Shown in pieces: positions 22,077 through 30,782 of a DNA stretch of 64,000 bases. Under the pieces are notes generated by a model, which saw only the letters and a program-made list of their open reading frames with translations, made no database searches and was not told the origin of the DNA. The stretch's first letter is position 1. Each line of letters begins with the position of its first letter. Made by a program: the position numbers and the translations under genes. The DNA is from Schizochytrium sp. TIO01. Its lineage: Eukaryota > Sar > Bigyra > Thraustochytrida > Thraustochytriidae. Location: NCBI GenBank assembly GCA_004764695.1, contig SMSO01000034.1, positions 947,501-1,011,500 on the forward strand, read 5' to 3'.

Positions 22077-25000
22077 ATGACATCGACAGGGCCCGATTAT
22101 GGCGAGGATGAACACGGCGGTTTTGAGGAAAGTCTAGGTCTAGGCAGTCTCGGTTCTCTTTCCTTTGAGGATGATGAAAACGTGTACCACTATGGACAAG
22201 GCCAAGGAGGCCATGGCCAGGAATGGGTACCACCTCCGCCTTCAGAAGCAAGCGCAAGCGTTATAATCACCGCACCTCTCCGAAATCGACGAGCTCAAAA
22301 GGACCGGGAAAAGTGGAAGAATGTCTCCGGCCCTACACTTGATTTTGCGGGCAAACCAACTGCTTTGTGGCAGGACTATCGCCAAATTAAAGCAAAAGCC
22401 CCATCAAATAAGAACTTCATTATTGCTGGTATCGATTGCGTTGCCTTAGTCAAACGCTTACGAAACTGTTGGATTCTCCCTGACAACAAAATTGTACAAA
22501 CTGACTCGGTCAAACCTCTCGCACAGCAACTTGCCTATGCTGATCGTGCTATAGAAAACCCATTGCGTTGGTTGAACGCTATTGTACAGCAGCAGCATGG
22601 ATTTGTTGCGCAAGATCTCTACTCGACTCTCCAGGAGTGGGAAAAGAAGTGGCATCAAGCCGAGGCTGGCGAGAAAGAGGGTGCAGCAAATCATATTAAA
22701 AATATTTCTCTTGCAATTCATCGAGCACTCGCTGCTGAAAGCGCTTTTGAGCGAATCGAAAGAGCTGAGGATGTAATTGCCGATGCTATGCGGAAAGAAG
22801 GTATTGCGCCTACTGAACAGGAAGCAAATGGACTCACACAAGGAGATAGTAATTCTTCCTCTCAATTGGTCGCTCACGCAGCTACAAGGCTTCAAGCAAC
22901 CTGGCGCGGGTGGAAGTCGCGGGCCGTTATCACAGAGCTTCAACAAAAAGAACTCTTAGACTTGGAGTCTGCGTTGGCTGCCGATCGGGAGGCTTTTCGC
23001 AATCGCGATGCCTCAAAACTACAGAAAATTGCACGCCAGCGAGCTACTGAAAAATATGAAGTCCTACATAGGACAAGAGATCTTGAGAATGCCAATGCTG
23101 CGGGAAGATCACCAACAAGCTCTGGATCCCGATCTTTGCACGCAAACCTTCCACCAGGACTTGAATCAGCACGTCTTTGTGCAACCCCAGAGATGGGGAC
23201 AATGCAGCAAGAAATGGGACCCGCATTTCAAATCTATATTACGAAGCTGTGGCGCATTTGTTCAGCCATTCGAGCCCAGGTTACGCAAGCGGACTCTTTA
23301 AAAACTATACTGGATCTTGAAGCAGAGCTTCGCAGTCTTGCGTCCTTTGGTAGCGATGGTCGAGTCTCTCGAGATGACCTCGATTCCTTCTTTGTTCAAC
23401 ATGCACCCAAGATCTCTGCCCACGAGCGCGAGCTGTTTCTCACGTACCTCGATCGGGAGGTTTGTGGTCTCATACCTGTACATCGAGTAGCGAACGTGCT
23501 CCGCGGGGCTCTTAGTGACCGCAGGCACTTGTTGTGCAACTGGGTATTTGAAAAACTATACTTCGAGACGACAGAAAATGCATATGGTGCAAACAACACC
23601 CGATTGAATAACCTCATTGAATTTTACAAACAATTTGCGCCATCTAAAGTACGCGAAGGAAAACCCCAACAAGTTCATCGACGATACAAGGATTGCGAAC
23701 GGGTCAATAAAGACCTCTTCCATAAGCTATATGCCAAACACGCACCATGGCTGTCCCCACCGACTCACCTTTGGAGTCGAGCGGCGCAGCGAGCTCTTAT
23801 TGAACGACGTTGTCTCGTTCCAATTAACAACGTTATCGACATCTATCACGAAATCCTAATGTCCGACCAACAGAATGGCCAACCACTACCGCTACGTGTG
23901 CTCAACGCTCTTCGGCACGCTGTAGCAAACCTGGAAGGCGCTCGGGAGAGTATTTCTCAAAACAAAACGCGTATTGCTCAAATAACAATCGACAGATCAG
24001 ACTGGCTCTCATTCCATGCAGAACTCAGCGCTGGTATCTCAAATGATGAAGACTTCGAGAGTGTCATATGCCGGGTAGCACGACTTTCAGTAGATTCTTG
24101 GAGGGCATTTGCAGAAAAAAGAGCTCGTCGCGATCTCACATTACGAGATCAATGGGCGCTCGATCGCATTTTGCGTGACTCTGAAGCAAGCAAGATGGAT
24201 AAACTTCGTGAAAGCTTGTCTGCCAGAGTTTTTGAGGAATATGAACGAGATTTGTATGAAGTTCTTCGTAAAGTGCGAAGCTCATTGCTTCGTGTATGTG
24301 GTACAGACCGAACTCTAGAGAACCTTGCGCTAGAATTTGAAGAAGCTCCGAGCTTTGGAGATGATCGCAAACTCTCACACCGAGATTTTCGTGGTGCCCT
24401 CACTAGATATGGTATTATTCTTACGCGCGAAGAAACACAAACTCTACTAGTACATTATGATACAGCAAACTCAGGGCATATTAGTGTAGATGCGTTCTTC
24501 TTTGGCATTCGCGCAGCGCACGCAAACAAAAATGCACGTATGCGCGTCGCGAATGAGAATCAGACGACAAAGGACCTTGCCAAGCGCAAGAAAAAATGGA
24601 TGAAAGCAATGCGAAAAACCGTGGTTCCAGATCATGAAAAGTTCTGGGTCCGGTACGAGGACGAACAACACAAACCTTACTGGTATTGTCAAATTACAGG
24701 AGAACGTACATGGCAAAAGCCAAGTCGTTTCGAGCGTCATGATAAAGCCAAATGGGAGGCTGAAACTAAGAAACGTGCGTTATGGGCACAGCAAGTACTC
24801 AAGAGGTACTATATCCAGGCAAACGCAGTTCTAGATGCGCAATTAGAGATTGTACGTACTCTAGTCCAGCAAGCTATGCCCCTGGAAGCCTGCAGGTTAT
24901 CACGCCTCCCACAAAGCATTTTTGCAAACCCTTCTATGAAAAAATTAACACATTTGTCGCTCGACCGCAACAGCCTTGATGAACTACCTCGAGCTGTCCT

Positions 25001-27989
25001 CGATCTCCGCTCACTGCAATTTTTGAGTCTTTGCCACAATAATCTCACTGGCCTTCGTGGGGCAGATTTGCGGGCTGCTGATAGTTGCTTTACAAATCTC
25101 ATTACCCTCCGAGTATCACATAATCGATTACAGAAGATACCTAAAGCACTTGCAGCTATTGGGACGTTACAAGAGCTAATGATGGATCATAATGAGATTG
25201 CCACAATTGCGCCTGATGCATTTGCAGGTCCTGAAATGCGAGTTATTGATCTATCTTTCAACAGAATCCGCGATCTTCCAGAAAATGATCCTAATTGGAC
25301 AACCATGAGCTCTTCACTGGTCAGCCTCAACTTGCGGAACAATCAACTTTCTACGATGCCCAGAGCTCTTGGGGAGTCACTAACGGCATTGATCCATTTA
25401 GACATTGCGGATAATCGCATTGACTCTCTTCCAGACTCCTTTGGCACTGGCCTAATATCTATGCAAACATTGCATCTAGAGGGCAATAATTTGCTCAAGC
25501 TCCCAAGCGGGATTGGTAAAGCGCAAGCTTTAGAAACGCTCACACTTCAACATAACGCTCTTGCAGAGCTTCCCGATACTATTTGTTCTCTTACTACTCT
25601 TCGTGAGCTTCGTGTAAACAACAACCGATTAACCGCACTCCCAGACCGTTTAGGAGATCTTTCAGCATTAGAGTCGCTCAAATTACAATGCAATCGCCTT
25701 ACCCGACTCCCAGCTAACTTCTCCAATCTGCCTAGTCTAACTCAATGCTGGCTTCACCAAAATGATATCGAAAGCTTGCCATCAGGTGTTCCAACTGCTC
25801 TTCGTCACTGGAAATTGCACAATAACCGCATTCGGGAACTGCCCAACAGCATCGGAGAACAGGGTGGCCAGCTGGAACACCTTGATCTCGCAGGCAATGT
25901 CATTCAGAAGCTGCCGCAGTCTTTCTATCGTCTACGCGCCTTGCGATTCTTGAGACTCGATGGAAATCCTCTTGAAGAAAAACTTGCTGAAGTGGTCGAA
26001 AGCGGCAAGTACCGTACGCATGACGAAGAAAATTATGGTATATTACTTCGAAAGCTCATCGATGGACTTAAAACATATGATCTCGAAAACCGCATGGACA
26101 CGGCACTAGGGATGACCGTCGCCCAGGCAATGCGGGAATCTGCGTATGAGCTCCAAGAAAAGCTGCAACAAGCAAAAGAAGTAGCTTTAGGAGTTAATGC
26201 GAAGCGTGCTGCAAAACTTGTTCAAGAACGGGAGGATGAGCCTCCTGCGGACAAAGGCGCAGGGGCGGTTGGCCGAGGTCGTTCATCAACCCAGCAAGCT
26301 CTTGCTCGTTGTTTACGCCGCTTCTCTGAGAAAGAAGGAAAAGACGGAAGGGAGATATCTAAAAAGGGATTTCAGACATGCCTACAGGTTGTAGGAAATT
26401 TGCTGACCCCCACAGAGGTGGCTCGGCTCACAGCAAGAGTTTTTGTATCTTTTGAACGTGAGGAAGACCCAGATATCATTTGTTTCGATGGGTTTATTGA
26501 CTCTTTAGAACATGTTACTCGTGTTGGTAATCTGCGAGAGCAGCAGGATCGTTTTGCACTTCGTAATCTCCAGGTTGCACGAGCTGTTCTCCGCTTCTGC
26601 GCAGCTCAAAACACTCGTCTAGCAACAAATGCGGCGCGCCGGTTGGTCAAGTCGCCGCGATCATCACGCCCCTCTGGCCGAAGAACATCAAGTGACAAAT
26701 CATCTTCGACAAGCTATGTACCAACTGAAACCAGTCTCCAAGCTCTACACATGCGCAACCAGACGCTTGACTCTCAAATTGCACAATTGCAGCAAAAAGT
26801 TGATGAGGCCCAAAAGAAAGCCAGAGTCGTTCTTGAATACGAGCGCCTCGAGCATCAGCAGCAGGTGTTTGGGAATGAGCGAGGTTCTTCCCGACCTCAG
26901 TCAGCGCACCCCCAGAATCAGCAAAAAGGCCCTGACCCATCCAGACCCGCCTCGGCTCATCCTCAACGCTCCTCACCTCGCAGAACCAACATTGGTCCCG
27001 AACATGATGATGGGAGAGGGGAACTGTGGCAGGACCTCCGCATTAAAAATCGTCAAGTCCAAGAATTGCGCCGAACCCTTCAACAAACTCAAGCAATGGC
27101 TCATTATTACAATGAGGAAATTGCTCAACACGTACACGAGGTAGAGAGTCGACGCAAGAAAAAGATCAAAAAGCAAAATGAAGGCGAGCTCTCAGAAGCT
27201 GATCGAGAAGCACGTATTGCGCTTAAGGAAAAGCGTAAGAAACTTCGGGCTCTCTTTGATCGGTATGCAGAGCCAGAATCTCTAGTTCCTGGAGCTCCAA
27301 ATGGTGCTAGTTCTCACAAGAGGGTGATTAGTAAGGGTCGTATGATCTCTACCATGGGCGAATTCTTTAGGAAAATTGGCAATGGGCGCTTTGATTCATC
27401 TGATAGCAAGGACTGGCAAGCAAAGCTTCTCACTACTGTTGAAGAAGCCTTCAACAGTGGCTTGAGGGATGCCAAAACAGGTGATTTCGTAGCGTATGAT
27501 AGACAGGGCAAGGGCTATCTTGAATGGCCGGAATTCCTTCGGCTTGTCACAGAACTTGAGCGACGCGTTGCTGCAACCCTCGAAGAAAAGACGAAAGCCA
27601 CGATTGACGGTAAATCTGTTAACCAAACAGAACCAGGCAAGTCACTTCGCACTGGATTAGCCCAAGAATCTAGAATACCTGAGGAGAGTACGCACAAAGG
27701 TGATTCGATTCATTCAGGTCAAGAAGAGCAGAAACAGTCCAATAATGGAGAACACTTCGTGATACATATCGAATTTGTTGCTTCTGTTAACCGTACGCAT
27801 ACCCTTTTCCTACCCGGACCTCAAGAGACTATTGCATCACTCAAATCTCGTATTGCTTTCAGTGAGGCATTGCCTTATGCAGATATTCTGCTTTTATACA
27901 AGGGTGTACGATTGACTGATCAGACGACTCTACTCAAGGCTGGTATTAAGCCAGAAGCCCACTTGAAGCTTGTTTTGATGCCTCACTAA
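22077..27989 (+). CDS. Giant IQ / EF-hand / WW / leucine-rich-repeat / ubiquitin-like protein
   Basis: 1970 codons from the ATG at 22077; the frame is open 11 codons further upstream but without ATG. Domains in order, with approximate residues: acidic Gly/Glu N-terminus (1-60); IQ calmodulin-binding motif (RLQATWRGWKSR, about 270-282); EF-hand-like pair (404-475), partly degenerate; second EF-hand-like pair (756-811, DTANSGHIS is a near-canonical loop); WW domain (855-886, WVRYED through TWQKP); some 14-16 leucine-rich repeats of the LxxLxLxxN type (about 950-1300); an EF-hand-like segment (1404-1481); coiled coils rich in Gln/Lys; a further EF-hand (about 1783-1828, YDRQGKGYLEWPEF); and a C-terminal ubiquitin-like fold (1893-1970). 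It is probably a calcium-responsive scaffold, perhaps cytoskeletal or ciliary. The combination is inferred to be a lineage-specific fusion and the function is unknown. Confidence 0.9.
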   Translation: MTSTGPDYGEDEHGGFEESLGLGSLGSLSFEDDENVYHYGQGQGGHGQEWVPPPPSEASASVIITAPLRNRRAQKDREKWKNVSGPTLDFAGKPTALWQDYRQIKAKAPSNKNFIIAGIDCVALVKRLRNCWILPDNKIVQTDSVKPLAQQLAYADRAIENPLRWLNAIVQQQHGFVAQDLYSTLQEWEKKWHQAEAGEKEGAANHIKNISLAIHRALAAESAFERIERAEDVIADAMRKEGIAPTEQEANGLTQGDSNSSSQLVAHAATRLQATWRGWKSRAVITELQQKELLDLESALAADREAFRNRDASKLQKIARQRATEKYEVLHRTRDLENANAAGRSPTSSGSRSLHANLPPGLESARLCATPEMGTMQQEMGPAFQIYITKLWRICSAIRAQVTQADSLKTILDLEAELRSLASFGSDGRVSRDDLDSFFVQHAPKISAHERELFLTYLDREVCGLIPVHRVANVLRGALSDRRHLLCNWVFEKLYFETTENAYGANNTRLNNLIEFYKQFAPSKVREGKPQQVHRRYKDCERVNKDLFHKLYAKHAPWLSPPTHLWSRAAQRALIERRCLVPINNVIDIYHEILMSDQQNGQPLPLRVLNALRHAVANLEGARESISQNKTRIAQITIDRSDWLSFHAELSAGISNDEDFESVICRVARLSVDSWRAFAEKRARRDLTLRDQWALDRILRDSEASKMDKLRESLSARVFEEYERDLYEVLRKVRSSLLRVCGTDRTLENLALEFEEAPSFGDDRKLSHRDFRGALTRYGIILTREETQTLLVHYDTANSGHISVDAFFFGIRAAHANKNARMRVANENQTTKDLAKRKKKWMKAMRKTVVPDHEKFWVRYEDEQHKPYWYCQITGERTWQKPSRFERHDKAKWEAETKKRALWAQQVLKRYYIQANAVLDAQLEIVRTLVQQAMPLEACRLSRLPQSIFANPSMKKLTHLSLDRNSLDELPRAVLDLRSLQFLSLCHNNLTGLRGADLRAADSCFTNLITLRVSHNRLQKIPKALAAIGTLQELMMDHNEIATIAPDAFAGPEMRVIDLSFNRIRDLPENDPNWTTMSSSLVSLNLRNNQLSTMPRALGESLTALIHLDIADNRIDSLPDSFGTGLISMQTLHLEGNNLLKLPSGIGKAQALETLTLQHNALAELPDTICSLTTLRELRVNNNRLTALPDRLGDLSALESLKLQCNRLTRLPANFSNLPSLTQCWLHQNDIESLPSGVPTALRHWKLHNNRIRELPNSIGEQGGQLEHLDLAGNVIQKLPQSFYRLRALRFLRLDGNPLEEKLAEVVESGKYRTHDEENYGILLRKLIDGLKTYDLENRMDTALGMTVAQAMRESAYELQEKLQQAKEVALGVNAKRAAKLVQEREDEPPADKGAGAVGRGRSSTQQALARCLRRFSEKEGKDGREISKKGFQTCLQVVGNLLTPTEVARLTARVFVSFEREEDPDIICFDGFIDSLEHVTRVGNLREQQDRFALRNLQVARAVLRFCAAQNTRLATNAARRLVKSPRSSRPSGRRTSSDKSSSTSYVPTETSLQALHMRNQTLDSQIAQLQQKVDEAQKKARVVLEYERLEHQQQVFGNERGSSRPQSAHPQNQQKGPDPSRPASAHPQRSSPRRTNIGPEHDDGRGELWQDLRIKNRQVQELRRTLQQTQAMAHYYNEEIAQHVHEVESRRKKKIKKQNEGELSEADREARIALKEKRKKLRALFDRYAEPESLVPGAPNGASSHKRVISKGRMISTMGEFFRKIGNGRFDSSDSKDWQAKLLTTVEEAFNSGLRDAKTGDFVAYDRQGKGYLEWPEFLRLVTELERRVAATLEEKTKATIDGKSVNQTEPGKSLRTGLAQESRIPEESTHKGDSIHSGQEEQKQSNNGEHFVIHIEFVASVNRTHTLFLPGPQETIASLKSRIAFSEALPYADILLLYKGVRLTDQTTLLKAGIKPEAHLKLVLMPH

Positions 27990-28710
27990 AGTAAAGTTAG
28001 TATTTTTATTTCCAAAATTGTCAGAACATTTGAAAGAAACAAATGTTGAATTCGCAAATGATACTCAAAATATTAAAAAAATAAATAAAAAATCTCGCTC
28101 ATATAAACAAACTCAAAGCCACAAGCACAATTCATCACTATTATTATTATCATTATAAATCAAGGCAGCCGAAGTCAGATTTGAAACCAGAAAGAATTAC
28201 TCGTAAAACAAAGAAAATGTATAGCTTATTCGAACTTGTTAAACTCATTATCCTATTGAGGATTCTGTGAATTGTGCCACCATTCCGAGCCCAATCATCT
28301 CTGTACTCACATAGCATCAGATGTCCCATATTGAATGCAACTTTAAATGTGAATAGGGATTAAACGACTTCGCCTTTCAATGTGCCAGGTGTGATGCCTC
28401 TTTAATTCATTACCCCAATTTACCTTTAGCACGGAAATTTCATCAAGCCCGTCTTTCCCAGAGGCGAACTTTAGAGTCATTCAGTTATCAACTCCCGGGC
28501 TTATGAACCCATATAGTAAGACTACACTACGTAACGAATAGGCCTATCATGAACGGGAATATATGGGGTAACACAGGGAACCACATTAAGGGGTGGTGGT
28601 CGAGGCCCTTGCAAGCAATGATGATGACATTTTGCAGAATCCTTGCTTTTAGACTTTGCTGCTGCGATTTGGCTTAGGCGGAAAAGACTATCGACTAAAG
28701 CTGCGGGAAA
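27990..28710. other. Intergenic region between two plus-strand genes
   Basis: The first 150 bases after the stop are AT-rich with ATTAAAAAAATAAATAAA-type sequence that can serve as polyadenylation signal. The remainder has no recognisable element and must contain the promoter of the helicase gene. No RNA gene seen. Confidence 0.5.
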
Positions 28711-30471
28711 ATGGTTGCAGCTGCAGCGTCTCGCAAGCGCAAGCGCCAGCGCCAGCGACGCGCAAGATCCGGTTCTGTGGACTCGAAGGGGTCTTCAGGT
28801 CGTGTTGATCAAGAAGACATTGCGCAAAAGCTTGAGCAAGACAAGATTGTGGCACCCAAGCGCGAGGAAACTATCTTGAAATCTCTTTCACAGCTTCAAG
28901 TCCCTGAGGGAAATGCAGATTTAAAGCATGCTGGCAAAAAACGCAAACTCGAGCAACGGAGCTTAGGCGTCTCGAATGCAGCTCAGGTGGAGCTGACTGT
29001 CGAAGAGCAATGTGCTGCGTGGAATGTAGATGGGCAAATCGGCGTAAATCTGCGGAGTCGTTTGAACATCGATCGTTTCTTTGCAGTTCAGGTCCGCGCA
29101 ATCTCAAAATTTATGGCATCTTCTGGTGATTTGTGCATCTCTGCACCCACCGGTAGCGGCAAGACCCTCATTTTCTCAGTGCCGATCGTAGCTAGTCTTA
29201 TGAATCGTGTAGTACAAAGAGTACGAGCCTTGGTTTTACTGCCTACCCGTGAACTCGCCCTTCAGTGTCGTAGCGTATTTGACTCGCTCTGCGCTGGAAC
29301 GCAGCTCAGTGTAGCATCTAGCGTGGGCCAGACACCCTTTGAGCAGGACCAGGTCGCCATCCGGTCTTGTGATATTCTGGTTTGTACTCCAGGAAGACTT
29401 GTGGATCACCTCAAACTCACAGAAGAATTCACCTTAGAACATCTCAACTTTTTAGTTATTGACGAAGCAGATCGCCTGCTCGGTCAGCGTTACCAGAACT
29501 GGCTGCAGCAAATATACGAGGCAGCATTTCAAGACCGCCCAGGCCAGGCGGTCTGGGAAAATGGTAAACTACGCCTGGAGGCTACCTCAGCTCGAAAGCA
29601 GTTTGGCAGTAGTGTTGCTTCGCATCGTTTTGACGAACCTTCAATTCGCCGGATCCTATGCTCTGCAACCCTCACGCGAAACCCGGAACAGCTCGCAGCA
29701 TTAAATCTTCGCCGCCCCATTCATGTGACTTTGCATGCCGTGGTGCCGAAATCCACGAAAGAGCATGGCAAGGCAGAAAACATCTCAGCTTGTGCTTCTG
29801 ATGGGGATACAAATGTGGGCAAAGAGGAATCTGGAGCCAAAGCTAGCGAAGAGTCTGCCGAAACCGAGGTGCTTCAAGGTTTCTCCCTACCAGAAACACT
29901 TACAGAGCATGTTATTGTATGCGAGTTAAGAGAAAAACCCATGGCATTGGTTCAACTACTCAAGTCTTTCGATGGCCAACCCACCCTCGTTTTTGCTTCC
30001 TCGGTAGAGGCAACGCACCGTCTTGCGGTCTTCCTTAAACTTTACTTGGGCGAGGGTATTGCTGAGATCTCTTCCTCGCACAACCAGAAGCAACGCAGTA
30101 AGGCTCTTGCTGCTCTGGGCAATGGAAGTATTAGCACTGTTGTTGTCTCTGACGTAATGGCTCGTGGTATTGATTTGGACAACTTAGTCAATGTTATTAA
30201 CTATGATCTTCCGAGTCGCCTCCCAGGCTATGTCCATCGCGTTGGTCGTGTCGCACGTGCAGGCAGAGATGGTAACAGTTACTCTATTCTAGAGCGTAAG
30301 AACACCAAACCATACAAGCGCATGCGTGCCAAGTTGCACCATAAGGATTCTATTCTTATTAAGTTTGATGCAGAGGCGGCTGCAGAGATTGGACCAGCGG
30401 TTACAGAGTGTCTACTGAAGATGAAGGAGACTGTCAAGGCACAGGCTAAAGCAAAGCGTCGCCTTCGTTAA
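28711..30471 (+). CDS. DBP6: DEAD-box RNA helicase, DDX51/Dbp6 type
   Basis: 586 codons from an ATG. The N-terminal 90 residues are basic (RKRKRQRQRRAR), consistent with nucleolar targeting. The helicase core has all the expected motifs: Q-motif region FFAVQ, motif I APTGSGKT, Ia PTRELA, Ib TPGRL, II DEAD (VIDEADRLL), III SAT (CSATLT), IV VFAS, V ARGID and VI HRVGRVARAG. The spacing and phrases such as CISAPTGSGKT, GRLVDHLK and a long insert between motifs II and III match DDX51/Dbp6 rather than other DEAD-box families. The yeast and human proteins act in early 60S subunit assembly in the nucleolus. An acidic insert at about 350-385 separates the two RecA-like lobes. It lies tail-to-tail with the NOM1 homologue, with stops 311 bases apart. 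Confidence 0.92.
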   Translation: MVAAAASRKRKRQRQRRARSGSVDSKGSSGRVDQEDIAQKLEQDKIVAPKREETILKSLSQLQVPEGNADLKHAGKKRKLEQRSLGVSNAAQVELTVEEQCAAWNVDGQIGVNLRSRLNIDRFFAVQVRAISKFMASSGDLCISAPTGSGKTLIFSVPIVASLMNRVVQRVRALVLLPTRELALQCRSVFDSLCAGTQLSVASSVGQTPFEQDQVAIRSCDILVCTPGRLVDHLKLTEEFTLEHLNFLVIDEADRLLGQRYQNWLQQIYEAAFQDRPGQAVWENGKLRLEATSARKQFGSSVASHRFDEPSIRRILCSATLTRNPEQLAALNLRRPIHVTLHAVVPKSTKEHGKAENISACASDGDTNVGKEESGAKASEESAETEVLQGFSLPETLTEHVIVCELREKPMALVQLLKSFDGQPTLVFASSVEATHRLAVFLKLYLGEGIAEISSSHNQKQRSKALAALGNGSISTVVVSDVMARGIDLDNLVNVINYDLPSRLPGYVHRVGRVARAGRDGNSYSILERKNTKPYKRMRAKLHHKDSILIKFDAEAAAEIGPAVTECLLKMKETVKAQAKAKRRLR

Positions 30472-30782
30472 TTATGAAAATAAGTACCATCACATTTTGT
30501 TTGCTTATCTTTTTTCGCAGTTTCCAATTCAGCCTATCAACTTCTGTGTTGAACTGCCCTTTCTTTGCTTTGAGTCCCCAAAATCGACATGTCTGTCCAA
30601 CTTTTCTTTTTACCTGTCTCAGCAAACACAACCCCAGAACTATGTTGACTTAGAGCCGACCAACGCATCTCCTATCCGTCTGTGTCTCATCCTCGTTGGC
30701 GGAAAGCAGTTATAGCTGTAGGCGGGTAGTATCAGAATTCGTCTCATGTTTCGAAACTAAAAAGAAACTTTAATTTTTTAAA
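30472..30782. other. Convergent 3' intergenic region
   Basis: The two genes end facing each other here. The sequence is pyrimidine-rich on the plus strand, with AT-rich ends (AATTTTTTAAATTAAAA near 30770-30788) where cleavage and polyadenylation of one or both transcripts could occur. No further gene seen. Confidence 0.5.
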
